64,000 nucleotides of DNA, taken from positions 1-64,000 of the forward strand of contig NZ_LGHK01000022.1 in the NCBI RefSeq assembly GCF_001908235.1. Direction: 5' to 3'. The translations under genes were made by a program, and so were the position numbers. Below the pieces are notes generated by a model, which had not been told where the DNA came from, made no database searches, and worked only from the letters and a program-made list of their open reading frames with translations. This document shows, piece after piece, positions 44,708 to 54,284 of this stretch; position 1 is the first letter of the stretch, and the number at the start of each line of letters is the position of its first letter. Origin of the DNA: Bradyrhizobium sp. NAS96.2. GTDB taxonomy: Bacteria; Pseudomonadota; Alphaproteobacteria; Rhizobiales; Xanthobacteraceae.

Positions 44708-45282
44708 AGAGCTGGGTGTCGTCGAACGCGTTCCGGGCTAAGAGCGCAAAGCCGGGCAGCGGCCTATTTGCTGATCCGGACCGCTGCCATCCAGCCAGAA
44801 GCGCAGGATGACACGACGGTGCGGGCACGTTCGCCCTGTACGTCGCGAACTTTAAGCCCGCCGATGGCTCGCAGCGCAGGGCCATGCGCGGTTCGACCGG
44901 CTGGGCCGCCAGCACCACTTTGAGGTCAGACCGTAGCGCAATCACCGGATACGCCTTCTGAAGCAAAGCCCGTACGCGCTGCTGTCACGGATGGGCTCGG
45001 ACCATGCACTCGGCGATGCCTGCAGGATCGCCGGTCATCCAGTTCCTCGCCTCCTGGGCGACGATGCGGTAGTCCCTCGTCTCGGCCAAAGCGGATTCTC
45101 GGCCGTTGCGGGCCAAGAGTTCCAATGAAACAAAAATCGCGCCAAACTGCGTCCGGATCGCGGCCACTCCGTCGGAAGGACAATCGAGCAGCATCGTAGT
45201 CAACCCTCGATAGGAGCTTGCCGCGGGGCGGGCCGACCGTCACCTCAGAGGGCGAACAGCAAGTTTCCTCGGCCCGCGTAGG

Positions 45283-46926
45283 TCATTGATTTTGTTGAGA
45301 TGAAATCGCCAATTCGGCCGAAAACACGAGTTTAGCGTCGAACTCGGGCGCCGCTTCTCGAAGCGCAGCCTCCATGCCTTGAACTGTTTCTCGTACGACA
45401 TCCTCAATCTGAATTTGCCGAGACCCTAAGAAAACGGCCGGGGCGCGGCTAGCTGGTCCGATCGGCGGTGACGGCGGTAGTCCGTGCCGCAAAAGCACCC
45501 AGTCCATTGCCAAGCGAGCGGTTCGTCCGTTGCCATCCTGAAAGGGATGAAGGCTGGCCAACCGCTGATGGACCTGAGCCGCGAACTCCACCACGGCCAT
45601 GGGACCACTGGATGTCAAGCCGCGCTCGTTGCCTGCGGCCCAATCGGCGAAAGCGTCCATTTCTTTGGAAAGTGTTTGAGGTGGCGGATATCTTTTCGTA
45701 GTCCAAGAATCCTCGCTTACAGGCTGCACGTCCACCTCTCGCAGAACGCCGATGGGCGTAGCCTCATCCGCATTTCCCAGCAATATACGATTTAGTGCAA
45801 AAATGCTTTCTAAAATGCCTTCTTTCGTGAATGGAGAATTCTTCTTCGCCCACTCCTGCACTGTGGCTGCAGCATGCTGCCATGAAGAATCGATTTCATA
45901 ATTCTCCGCCAATGTTCTGGAAGCGGAACACCGAAGCTTGTCTATGCGGAAGCCCGCATCGGCGGATAACTCGCTTCCGACTTGACTCCACACGTGCTTT
46001 ATTTCCTCGCATCTTTTAGACAAAGATAAGCGCTCCCGATGCTCTAACGCCGGAGACTGGAATACCCGGGACATGAGTGCCAGCTGTGTCCCTGTAACGT
46101 AGACCGCTACATTTCTAAGATTCATATCTGGAAGATTGCTCAATTCACTATTTGATGCCAAATCAAGCGTCGAAAGATTTTGAAGATTTCCCAGTGTGCT
46201 GGGTAGCAGTCGCAGCTTGCAGCCTGCCAAGCTAAGTTTCTCAAGCGCTTCGCAGTCGCCTATTTCATTCGGCAATCCACGCAATGAGTTGAATGATAGC
46301 GAAAGCGTGGTTAGGTTCTTCAACGCCCCAATACTACGAGGCAGCTCGACAATTGAGCAATCATTCGCAATGAGCTCCGTCAAATGCTTGCACTGGGACA
46401 TTTCATTGGGCAACTGGGTGAGCGCGGCGTTCTCCGAAATATCCAAGCGACGCAGGTGATGAATCCGATTGAGCCCAGGGGGCAGATGCGACAAATTCAG
46501 GCCACTTAAATTTAGGTCCGTCCCACCTTCGTCAAAACAGCGCAGGATGCGATCCATGGCCACTTGCCTTTGCTCGCGTGATCGCGACGCGCTTGCTTCA
46601 TCTGACGTCGATGGAACACAACACAGTTTGCTGCGAAAGAATGACGATTTGTTTTTCGTGGGTGCTTGATTGCACCACGCTTGAAGTTCCGAGCGCAATG
46701 CGCCGGACGATCCCGCTCGATCCATCTGCCGGCCAGAGCTGGCTCGCGACATAGTTGAGTGTACGTCGTCCTGAGCGACCTCTGGATGTAGCATCGCTTG
46801 ATCATCGCCTAGCTCCATGCCTGCAACCGTTTCTGCAAAGCGAAGGCTATCTTCTGAGTCTCTCGATTCATCAGCCTGGCTAGCGCTTATGGACTGACTG
46901 GATGAGCCAACGATTCGACCGTACAT
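45283..46926 (-). CDS. Type III effector candidate, LRR plus Fic domain (AvrAC/XopAC layout)
   Basis: This 547-residue protein probably acts inside plant cells. Residues 1-130 are Ser-rich and disordered, as in type III secretion signals. Residues about 138-282 form roughly six leucine-rich repeats (LPRSIGALKNLTTLSLSFNS and similar). The C-terminal part is a Fic domain whose motif HPFQDGNGRTAR (His460 as first residue) is complete. Fic enzymes transfer nucleotide monophosphates; Xanthomonas AvrAC, about 536 residues with the same order, uridylylates plant receptor-like kinases. The start follows GGGGAGGA, and a tts-box-like site lies 59 bp upstream. Confidence 0.85.
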   Translation of the reverse strand: MYGRIVGSSSQSISASQADESRDSEDSLRFAETVAGMELGDDQAMLHPEVAQDDVHSTMSRASSGRQMDRAGSSGALRSELQAWCNQAPTKNKSSFFRSKLCCVPSTSDEASASRSREQRQVAMDRILRCFDEGGTDLNLSGLNLSHLPPGLNRIHHLRRLDISENAALTQLPNEMSQCKHLTELIANDCSIVELPRSIGALKNLTTLSLSFNSLRGLPNEIGDCEALEKLSLAGCKLRLLPSTLGNLQNLSTLDLASNSELSNLPDMNLRNVAVYVTGTQLALMSRVFQSPALEHRERLSLSKRCEEIKHVWSQVGSELSADAGFRIDKLRCSASRTLAENYEIDSSWQHAAATVQEWAKKNSPFTKEGILESIFALNRILLGNADEATPIGVLREVDVQPVSEDSWTTKRYPPPQTLSKEMDAFADWAAGNERGLTSSGPMAVVEFAAQVHQRLASLHPFQDGNGRTARLAMDWVLLRHGLPPSPPIGPASRAPAVFLGSRQIQIEDVVRETVQGMEAALREAAPEFDAKLVFSAELAISSQQNQ

Positions 46927-46983
46927 GAGATTCCTCCCCTATCGGCAATTTGCACGTTGTTGAGCGAGTGCCGCTCAATCATG

Positions 46984-47013
46984 ATATACAGGCTTAGTTG
47001 ACCATAACCTGAC
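46984..47013 (-). promoter_or_regulatory. tts-box-like element of the LRR-Fic gene
   Basis: Read on the minus strand it starts GTCAGGTTATGGTCAACT, matching about 12 of 17 defined positions of the TtsI-binding tts box (GTCAGCTTNTCGAAAGCT), then continues with CC and TA at the expected places. Distance and orientation fit the effector gene start at 46926. Confidence 0.5.
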
Positions 47014-47198
47014 GCACAGGCGCCAAGCATGTGTCCGCACTTCCACGCGACGGCTTGGTTATCACGATGATTCAAGCGCGCGCTTCACAGTAGGCATCCG
47101 GCGTAGCCTTCAGAGCCGGCTCCGCAAATCTGAACAGTGCGATAAGTGGAGTTTCTGCCTGACGGCGGGCAAGATTGGCCCGCGAATCAGGAGAGACG

Positions 47199-47354
47199 AT
47201 GACGAGACGCGCACGCCGGAACCACACACCGGCTTTCAAGGCGAGGGTCGCGGTGGCCGCCGTCAAGGGCGATCGAACGCTGGCTCAATTGGCGGAGCAG
47301 TTCGACGTGCATCCCAATCAGAGTACGTATACGACGAATACCGCCCCCGATTGA
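47199..47354 (+). mobile_element. IS3-family OrfA fragment
   Basis: After AGGAGAGACG an ATG opens MTRRARRNHTPAFKARVAVA and QLAEQFDVHPNQ, the N-terminal HTH of IS3-family OrfA. Homology stops after HPNQ, and a stop follows ten codons later. Confidence 0.7.
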
Positions 47355-47401
47355 CGCATGCGCGCGGGCACGGCGAGCTCAATGATAGCGTTGCGTGAAG
47401 G

Positions 47402-47580
47402 TCAGGCGACCTGCTGATCGGCGGGCTTGTCGGCTTGGCGCAAGAGCTTCCATTCCCAGGGCAGCAGATCGTGCAGACGCGATGCGGGACGATCGGCAAT
47501 ACGGGCGAGGACGTCGGCGAACCAGGCCTTGGGATCGACTTCGTTGAGGCGACAAGTCGCGATCATCGTCAGCATTCTTC
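47402..47580 (-). mobile_element. IS66-family transposase C-terminal fragment
   Basis: The minus strand reads TMIATCRLNEVDPKAWFADV, LARIADRPASRLHDLLPWEW and a stop, the conserved end of IS66 TnpC. No upstream catalytic domain is present. Confidence 0.7.
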
Positions 47581-47750
47581 GCTGCAATACCTCACACCTT
47601 CGGCCTACCGCCGCCACATTCACCGCAACCGGGCGCTCGGCTGCGCAACCCCGACCAGCTCCGCCGATCGCCCGTTGCTCCACCCGCGCCGCTTGGCGTA
47701 CAAAACCCCGAGACTCTAAGCGCCGCCGGATGAAACTTCAGTGGCAGGCC

Positions 47751-47970
47751 AGGCGCCATCAAGCGCAAGCTGCGCCGCCGCTCCGCCATCGAGCCCATCA
47801 TCGGACACATGAAGGCTGAAGGTCACCTCGGTCGCTGCTACCTCAAAGGCCGCGCCGGCGATGCCGCCAACGTCATCCTCTCAGCCGTGGGCCACAAATT
47901 CCGCCGCATCCTCGCCTGGCTCAGAGAACTCTTGGGCCTGTTCCTGGGATTGCAATGGCGAATGCTCGCC
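47751..47970 (+). mobile_element. IS5-family transposase C-terminal fragment
   Basis: The plus strand reads KRKLRRRSAIEPIIGHMKAE, then LGRCYLKGRAGDAANVILSAVG and LAWLRELL, the end of an IS5-group DDE transposase with its catalytic Glu. It has no N-terminal half. The stretch 47971-48326 is otherwise empty. Confidence 0.7.
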
Positions 47971-48326
47971 TTTCCAGCCACCTCAACCCGGCTTCTTAAC
48001 GGCCGACTAAATACTTTCGTTGCTTTTCGCACGGATCCGATCTTCGCTGGCTTCAATTCCCTGGCCGCTTCAGTGCTCCAGAATGAGAATGGTTTGAATC
48101 GGTTTACGACGGACTTGAAAGTTCGCTATACAGACGTTCTGATGCTAGCGTGATCATCTTATTGGCAGCTAGCGATCGACACTTGGAGATAATGTCGCCT
48201 CGGTCCTTGGCTTCAGCGAATGAGCGCTCCGCCAATGATCCGACACTTAGGACCAAACTTTAGACCCGTTTCATCTTCGCTGCTGGCGTCTACGATGGAC
48301 CAGAGGTCGCTCTCCTCCGCACCCCT

Positions 48327-49070
48327 TCAGCTTGCCTCGTAAGCCTCACGGCGAAAGACCTTGGACCGCTCTCTCTTGAAATGGAGGAAGTTACAGACAT
48401 CAGAATACTTTGCGTCGTTCAAGCGGAAGCCATATGCCGATATTCGCCTGGTCAGAACACCAGGATTAAAAGCAAGCGCCTGGAAGCCGTTCAAGCAGTC
48501 CAAGCGGACATAGTCATCTGTACGCACTACAGCCTGAACGTTTATCCCGCACAGCTTATAGTATTCCAGACGCGCGGCGGTCGCCGTCTCGCTGGTTGAA
48601 AAGAGCGACAAAGCGAGATCAAACGGCATCTGGCAGACTCGTGCGAGAAATTCCATTGGAGCATCCATCGTGCCAAGAAAATTAAACGGCAATATGCAAA
48701 GCACCGCTCCGTCATATCGCCGCATGATCTCATTGATCAGCCGAGCTCGTTTGAAAAATTTATTAGCCTCACAGCGGACAACCGCTCCGTTCATGTCTCT
48801 CAACCGTCGGGCACAAGACGGATTTATATCGATCCCAAGGTAATCACTGTCATGGTTTTTGACGCCGATAAGGCGACAGCAACTACAACCTACTTCGATA
48901 ATCAAACGGTATGAGGTCGAGCGCAGGAGATCGAAATAGAAGGCTCTTTCACAGTCATGGAACTGACGCACCCGAGCTGTGAAGTAATCGGGACGCATGA
49001 GACGCATGCCTTCATCGCCAAGATAGATCTCTTGATTCGCTTGGCGGGATTGCAAAGCGGAGGAGTTCAC
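48327..49070 (-). CDS. Class I SAM-dependent methyltransferase-like protein
   Basis: This 247-residue protein is the last gene of the hydrazine-type operon. The SAM site is recognisable as LIIEVGCSCCRLIGV with the acidic strand-2 end in YLGIDINP, and the motif around CEANKFF follows. The C-terminal half ends in a basic stretch. The GTG start shares bases with the racemase stop (GTGA). It could N- or O-methylate the operon product; the acceptor is unknown. The glycine-rich loop is atypical (VGCSCC where VGCGTG is usual), so an altered role is possible. Confidence 0.65.
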   Translation of the reverse strand: MNSSALQSRQANQEIYLGDEGMRLMRPDYFTARVRQFHDCERAFYFDLLRSTSYRLIIEVGCSCCRLIGVKNHDSDYLGIDINPSCARRLRDMNGAVVRCEANKFFKRARLINEIMRRYDGAVLCILPFNFLGTMDAPMEFLARVCQMPFDLALSLFSTSETATAARLEYYKLCGINVQAVVRTDDYVRLDCLNGFQALAFNPGVLTRRISAYGFRLNDAKYSDVCNFLHFKRERSKVFRREAYEAS

Positions 49071-50242
49071 TGGTGCCTCATATCATCGCGTTGGGCTGAT
49101 ACGTAAAGCCTGCGACAGCGCCGTCCGATCCCTGTGGTCAGCTCATCGCTCAGCATTTTGGCGGCCGAAGCCATATCCGCGACGGTCTGCTCGGGGCAGA
49201 TCAGGTCGACCACTGTGCCCGGCGAAGTCCAGCTCTCGGGCAGATCCGTTACGTCAATGGTGATGAGATCCATCGAAACGAAACCCACGATTGGCGCGCG
49301 AGTGCCATATATAAAGACGTGCCCTCGATTGCCGAGACTACGCGGGAAACCATCTGCATAACCAATAGAGGCCGTAGCCACACGCATCCGTCTCTTCACT
49401 GTGTATGACCTGTAGTACCCGATCGCTTCCCCGATCTCCACCTCGCGACATTGAATGATTCGCGTTCCCAGGCGGACAACTTGCGATTGTTTGAAGTCGA
49501 GGTCATCGGAGGTGGAAAGACCGAAAATTCCTCCACCCGACCTTATGAGATCGAAATGAAATTCGCATCCGGCAAATAATCCCGCCGAGTTCGATAGAGA
49601 AAGAATGGCTTTCGGGAACAAATGGGTGAGTTTACGGAACCGATATAATTGTTGACGACTGACCTCGTCTCGCCACTCCGCGCAGGCGAGTTGGCTCATG
49701 AACAGCACGACGGGCAAATCCGACAGCGCGCTTTCACTCTCGACGACTTTCTGCAACTCATCTATGGGAAACCCCAGCCGGGACAGGCCGGTGTCGACAT
49801 GGATACCTGCGGGTAAAGGCCGGTTGCGAAGGCGGCAATGGCGAAGCCATGCATCCAACTGTTCCCTGCTGTTCAGGATTGGAATTAGATCATGATGCTC
49901 GGCAGCCGGTTCCATACCGCGCATAATGCCATGCAGCATGTAGATTCTCGCAGATGATGGTATCAGATCGCGCAGGGCAATCCCTTCCTCCATATCGGCC
50001 ACGAAGAAATGCCTGCAGCCCAGGCGGCCAAGGAACGGCGCTATACGTGCCGCGCCAAGGCCGTAGGCGTCTGCCTTGAGAACTGCGCCGCAAGCGCTAT
50101 GGGGCGCCAACGTCCGAAACTTCCGGTAATTCCCTTCAATCGCACCGAGATCAACAACCATGGTGAATCTCGAGGCACTATCGTAAGTCGGATCCGACAA
50201 CTTGTGCGAGAGCTCGGATTCGATACCAATCACGTCCGGCAT
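49067..50242 (-). CDS. Alanine-racemase-like PLP enzyme (fold type III)
   Basis: This 391-residue protein has the alanine racemase fold: PLP lysine in AVLKADAYGLG, HVDTGLSRLGF, the catalytic Tyr region SIGYADGFPR and VSMDLITIDVTD. It starts at the ATG 50242 (after GAGGGAAGG), 10 bp behind the flavoprotein gene; the frame continues upstream inside that gene. In this operon a housekeeping cell-wall role is unlikely. It may racemise lysine, an N-hydroxylysine derivative or the final amino acid. A second alr should exist elsewhere on the genome. Confidence 0.85.
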   Translation of the reverse strand: MPDVIGIESELSHKLSDPTYDSASRFTMVVDLGAIEGNYRKFRTLAPHSACGAVLKADAYGLGAARIAPFLGRLGCRHFFVADMEEGIALRDLIPSSARIYMLHGIMRGMEPAAEHHDLIPILNSREQLDAWLRHCRLRNRPLPAGIHVDTGLSRLGFPIDELQKVVESESALSDLPVVLFMSQLACAEWRDEVSRQQLYRFRKLTHLFPKAILSLSNSAGLFAGCEFHFDLIRSGGGIFGLSTSDDLDFKQSQVVRLGTRIIQCREVEIGEAIGYYRSYTVKRRMRVATASIGYADGFPRSLGNRGHVFIYGTRAPIVGFVSMDLITIDVTDLPESWTSPGTVVDLICPEQTVADMASAAKMLSDELTTGIGRRCRRLYVSAQRDDMRHQ

Positions 50243-50252
50243 CTGCCTTCCC

Positions 50253-51341
50253 TCATGTCGCAGTAATGACTTGTCGATCCGGAGAATACAGGGATCGTAC
50301 GGCCTCTTCCGCACATGCCGGCCCAAAGCGAAACCCATTGCCCGCACCACCGCCAATCACATGCAGACCTGCGACATCTCTTGCTGGACGGGAAAACGGG
50401 ATGCCATCGTCAGAATAGCAGTCGCAGAACACACGTACTGACGCCACCGCCGGAGGCTCGGAAGAAAACCACTTTGCAAGAATTGAGGTTGCACGCGCGA
50501 GATCATCCGAACTGACACGCAGCGCATCGATGTCCGGCTTCACATCCCATTCCTGCGAAGTAAAACTGAACAACCAATATCCCTGCTCGATCATGGGAAT
50601 GAGGAAGGCATAGTCATCGAACAGCCCGATCATTGGACAGTGCGGCGTAGGGCGCGCGGCCAGGTGAAGCGCGACGACCTTCTTAACTCGCAATCGCGGC
50701 TCGGCCGTCAGATGCTCCCGCAATGGAGACTCCGGCAACCAGGGACCGATTGCAAGAATGGCCCGCTTCGCCGAGATTTCGCTGTCATCACAGGCCTGAA
50801 GAAGAATATCCCCTGACCTCTGCCGTATCCTTGCAATGGATGTGTTCTCGCACACGGAAATTCCGTTGAGCTTAAGTCTTTGAGCCAGATCCTTAGCAAT
50901 GGAATCAACTTGACAGTAAGACCCCCGATCCAGCGCCACGGCCACATCGCCGGGAACCAAAACACCCGGCAGCGATGACAGCCTTTCGGCCACAGCGAAA
51001 GACGTTGATGGAGTAGTGCCGCCCACGCTGCTCTGTCGCGCGAGTTCGTTCGGGTTGCGCGTCAACCAAAACACATCACAGTTGCGGCCGTTAGGCCACT
51101 GTCCATCGGGATAGATCCCACGCCAGAATTTCGAACCGCGATCGAGAAGGTTTCTTTCCTTCTCGTTACGGCAGATGCTGATTTGGATCCCCGGAGCAAA
51201 TCCACTGGCACCTGCCCCAACGATATCTCGCTCGACGATGGCGATTCGTTTTTCCGGACAATCGCTCGCTGCGATGAAGGCAGCACTGAGGCCCATCACG
51301 CCGGCGCCGACGACTGCGAGGTCGTAGATTCTATCGGTCAT
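50253..51341 (-). CDS. D-amino-acid-oxidase-like FAD oxidoreductase
   Basis: This 362-residue flavoprotein has the DAO fold: VVGAGVMGLSAAF with an acidic strand end VERD, then GASGFAPG, and the C-terminal GLHVIGGGAGNGFRFGPA. It would oxidise an amine C-N bond. In triacsin and s56-p1 biosynthesis a homologue (Tri27, Spb39) cleaves N6-(carboxymethylamino)lysine to hydrazinoacetate, so the same step is proposed here. It overlaps the cupin gene by 11 bp. Confidence 0.82.
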   Translation of the reverse strand: MTDRIYDLAVVGAGVMGLSAAFIAASDCPEKRIAIVERDIVGAGASGFAPGIQISICRNEKERNLLDRGSKFWRGIYPDGQWPNGRNCDVFWLTRNPNELARQSSVGGTTPSTSFAVAERLSSLPGVLVPGDVAVALDRGSYCQVDSIAKDLAQRLKLNGISVCENTSIARIRQRSGDILLQACDDSEISAKRAILAIGPWLPESPLREHLTAEPRLRVKKVVALHLAARPTPHCPMIGLFDDYAFLIPMIEQGYWLFSFTSQEWDVKPDIDALRVSSDDLARATSILAKWFSSEPPAVASVRVFCDCYSDDGIPFSRPARDVAGLHVIGGGAGNGFRFGPACAEEAVRSLYSPDRQVITAT

Positions 51342-51678
51342 TGAGTTGTTTCCAGGAGATGGACAAGGCGCTCAGATCTTCGCTGCCGCTATTCTGCAGA
51401 TAATGGGTTTGATTTGGTCGCAGAAACACCAGGTCGCCTGCTTTGATAGGCAACTCACCATCGTCGGTCATGACGCGGCCGTGGCCGCTCGTGATTCGCC
51501 ATATCTCGGCGGAAGGATGAGAATGGGGCGTCGACACCGCGAACGGATGGAGGCGGAATTCGATGAGTTCAACCGGACAAGTGATCTTGGAATCACCTAT
51601 TCCCTTGACGTCGCATATCAATACGCCAGGGCTATAGACCGTCATTTCGCCCAAGGTCATCAGCTGCGCATTCTTCAT
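51331..51678 (-). CDS. Stand-alone zinc-type cupin, hydrazine-synthetase-like
   Basis: This 115-residue single-domain cupin has metal ligands His52, His54, Glu58 (PHSHPSAEIW) and His92 (PNQTHYLQN). In known hydrazine synthetases (Spb40, PyrN, Tri28) a zinc cupin is fused to a MetRS-like domain and joins an amino acid nitrogen to N-hydroxylysine. Here the two parts are separate genes of one operon. It sits 53 bp after the N-hydroxylase gene. Assignment to N-N bond formation is inference from context; alone it could be any small cupin. Confidence 0.75.
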   Translation of the reverse strand: MKNAQLMTLGEMTVYSPGVLICDVKGIGDSKITCPVELIEFRLHPFAVSTPHSHPSAEIWRITSGHGRVMTDDGELPIKAGDLVFLRPNQTHYLQNSGSEDLSALSISWKQLNDR

Positions 51679-51731
51679 GATCTATCCCGATAGTACAATT
51701 GGATCGCCGGATGCTGCCGACTTGTCGATCC

Positions 51732-53042
51732 TCAACAGGCGCTCTCGGACACCGTGCCGTTCCACTTGACGACGCCTGTTGCAGGTCCGCAATCGTAGGC
51801 CACGCGGCCAATGATGGAATTGAGGACCGTTGAAGCGCGCCAAGGAACAAGACTGAGATTTGTGTCAGCGATGCCATGTTGAAAGCGTGCGCCGTTTTGT
51901 ACGTATAAACGGCATTTTTCGGGGCCATCAAAACGGGCCGAGAAATCTTTCTCCACCGCGATCTCCCGAGAGCCACCGGGCGCACTCACAATCGAAAGGC
52001 GGTTTGCGACCGGCTCCAGAAATGAAGGGATCTCGGTGCGGTAGCCCGTGGCCAGAACGATAATGTCAGCGACATGTTCTGCGCAAACGCCTGTCGCCTG
52101 CTGACGCAACCCGAGGCGAAACGGAGACGTGGCGCGCAACCCCTCAGCCGTTGTATTGACGCGTATTTCCACTTGAGCCGGATAAGTTCCTCGACCAACT
52201 TCACGATCGTAAAGTGCGTTATAGATCGCGCGAAGTGTCGAGGAGTTGACGCCATCGCTTGCCAACGATTGCCGCTCGAGGATTTGCCTCCGGGTGGCCT
52301 CGCCTTGCTCAAAAAACCAGCCGCCAAACTGTGGAAAGAACCACTCGTTGACGAAGGGACTATCTTCAAGGGCGAATATACTTGCGCGGCGCGTAACCCA
52401 GGTGAGGGCTCCCAACGTGCCGCACGCACCGCGCAGCAGATGAAGAAATACCTCTGCTCCGGTTTGGCCACCACCTACGACGACAACACGCTTGCTCGAA
52501 AGTTCACGGCGCTGCCCGAGGAGGGTACTTCCGTGAAACACCTGATTTTCCGGCGCATTTTTGCTCCAGTCAGGAATGGAGGGTACCCGACCTACGCCGA
52601 GCACCGTCGTATGGGCTCGGTAACTGCGCCGATTGGTAGCGATACTAAAAGCCTCGCCGCACAGTTCGACTGAAACAACTTGTTCGCCGAATTGAACGTT
52701 ACCAAGCTTTTCCGACGCCCATTTTAGGTAATCTTCAAATTCACTGCGGCTAACCGAAGCGATGCCTCGAACGATAGCTTGATAGAGCCGCCGTTTATCG
52801 TGCAAGTAGGCGAGAAAGCTGTATGCGCTGGTCGGATCCGCCGGTGTGACCAGGTCCTTTAAGGGGCTGGTTTGCATAAGGGCGCCTTCCAGTAGCAAAC
52901 CTGGATGCCACCTCAGCGTATCCGACCTTTCCAGGATGCGCAAAGACACCTGCGGAATCGGGGCCGCGAGAGCTGCCAGGCTCAGATTGGCCGGGCCTGC
53001 GCCGATTGCTGTTACCTCATGGACGTCGCCCTGCTTCGGCAT
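51732..53042 (-). CDS. Lysine/ornithine N-monooxygenase (IucD/SidA family)
   Basis: This 436-residue flavin- and NADPH-dependent enzyme hydroxylates a side-chain amine. FAD site GAGPANLSLAAL, substrate segment WHPGLLLEGALMQTSPLKDLVT, NADPH site VVVGGGQTGAEVF and C-terminal ATGYRTEIP are all diagnostic. Lysine is the favoured substrate because the neighbouring cupin and MetRS-like genes recall N6-hydroxylysine-based hydrazine pathways. AAGGA precedes the ATG at 53042; a GTG at 53066 is the alternative. No siderophore synthetase lies nearby, arguing against a siderophore role. Confidence 0.88.
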   Translation of the reverse strand: MPKQGDVHEVTAIGAGPANLSLAALAAPIPQVSLRILERSDTLRWHPGLLLEGALMQTSPLKDLVTPADPTSAYSFLAYLHDKRRLYQAIVRGIASVSRSEFEDYLKWASEKLGNVQFGEQVVSVELCGEAFSIATNRRSYRAHTTVLGVGRVPSIPDWSKNAPENQVFHGSTLLGQRRELSSKRVVVVGGGQTGAEVFLHLLRGACGTLGALTWVTRRASIFALEDSPFVNEWFFPQFGGWFFEQGEATRRQILERQSLASDGVNSSTLRAIYNALYDREVGRGTYPAQVEIRVNTTAEGLRATSPFRLGLRQQATGVCAEHVADIIVLATGYRTEIPSFLEPVANRLSIVSAPGGSREIAVEKDFSARFDGPEKCRLYVQNGARFQHGIADTNLSLVPWRASTVLNSIIGRVAYDCGPATGVVKWNGTVSESAC

Positions 53043-53066
53043 CTCATTATCCTTACAATGAGTCAC

Positions 53067-54284
53067 TCAACGCTCCCGGGTGGTCGAGAACACATGAATC
53101 GCGAGAACGACGCCGTTGGCGACGACAAGGATCATCATGATCACCAGCAGATTGTCGAAGCCGTGGGCATTCACGACCTGCCCGGCGACATATGGAAATC
53201 CGAAGAGGCCGACAAAGTAGGAGAGCGTGAAGACTTGAGAAGCGACTGCTAATGATCTCTCGTCTTCACCTGCAATGAAGACGAGCATACCGTTCAGAGT
53301 CGAATAGCTGAGCCCGTATCCCAGGGCGAACATGGTTGTACCGAGGATGTAGAATTCCGCGCTACCTGCATTCATGAAAAGCAGGAGCAGCCCTGCCATT
53401 GTGCATACGATGAGAAACGCGGCTACCCGTTCAAGCTGGTATTTTCCGATGATCGGCGCCACAGCAAAGCGCAAGAAGACGACTGTCAGCGTGAAGACTA
53501 GGAAGAACGTATCAGCGGACTGCCCCCGCGAAGCAGCGTACAGCGTCTGGAACGTGGACAGACCGGCGAAAACGCACGCCCCGATGCCGATCATGATTAT
53601 GGGATAACGCGCATTCGACTTGACGGCTCCTCGCACGCTCTCAAGCGTGAGTCGTACAGTTGCCATTCTGATCTGAGGAGCTTGCGCCAGTGCCCTGCCG
53701 GCGAATTCCAAAAGCATCGCGCCAACGAGACATGCGGCCGCGAATACAGTGTAAACTGCAACGTAAGAGCCGGACATTTCCACGACGGCGCGCGCCAGGG
53801 GAACGGCAAGTCCGATCCCCAGCATTTGGGATCCAGAAAGCAAGGTGAGATACTTGACACGAGCCTCAGGCTGCACGTGTTCCAGGATTTGAAGCGGCGC
53901 CAGCATATAGAAGACTGACCATCCAATACCTAGACAAGGTCCGCCGAGATAAGCGAGGAGCGTGAGGCCTGGTGCTGATGCGAAACAGATCATCGCGATC
54001 GCCATCATCGCGGCGGCAAGGGTGATCGTGCGCATCACGCCCAACTGATCCGCGATCCGGCCAGCTACAAGCGAAGACAGTATCGTCGCGATCGTACCGG
54101 TCGAAATAACAGCTCCAGCTATCGTGGCGCCTTGTCGAATGGACCGCAAGGCATCCACGAGAAAGAAGCTCGAGCCATAGGATACGGCCAGGCTGACGCT
54201 ACCAAGCATGAAGGGAATCGAGACCTCCAAAGGCACTCGATTGGGCAATTTCTCGGCAGAAACGACGTTCGCGGCGGGTCTCAT
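53067..54284 (-). CDS. MFS exporter of the hydrazine-type operon
   Basis: This 405-residue transporter with about 12 helices has the 2-3 loop GRIADQLGVMRT. Its ATG at 54284 overlaps the stop of the MetRS-like gene (ATGA), and its stop lies 24 bp before the hydroxylase ATG. It most likely exports the operon's product and gives self-protection. The ORF is also open from 54308. Confidence 0.85.
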   Translation of the reverse strand: MRPAANVVSAEKLPNRVPLEVSIPFMLGSVSLAVSYGSSFFLVDALRSIRQGATIAGAVISTGTIATILSSLVAGRIADQLGVMRTITLAAAMMAIAMICFASAPGLTLLAYLGGPCLGIGWSVFYMLAPLQILEHVQPEARVKYLTLLSGSQMLGIGLAVPLARAVVEMSGSYVAVYTVFAAACLVGAMLLEFAGRALAQAPQIRMATVRLTLESVRGAVKSNARYPIIMIGIGACVFAGLSTFQTLYAASRGQSADTFFLVFTLTVVFLRFAVAPIIGKYQLERVAAFLIVCTMAGLLLLFMNAGSAEFYILGTTMFALGYGLSYSTLNGMLVFIAGEDERSLAVASQVFTLSYFVGLFGFPYVAGQVVNAHGFDNLLVIMMILVVANGVVLAIHVFSTTRER

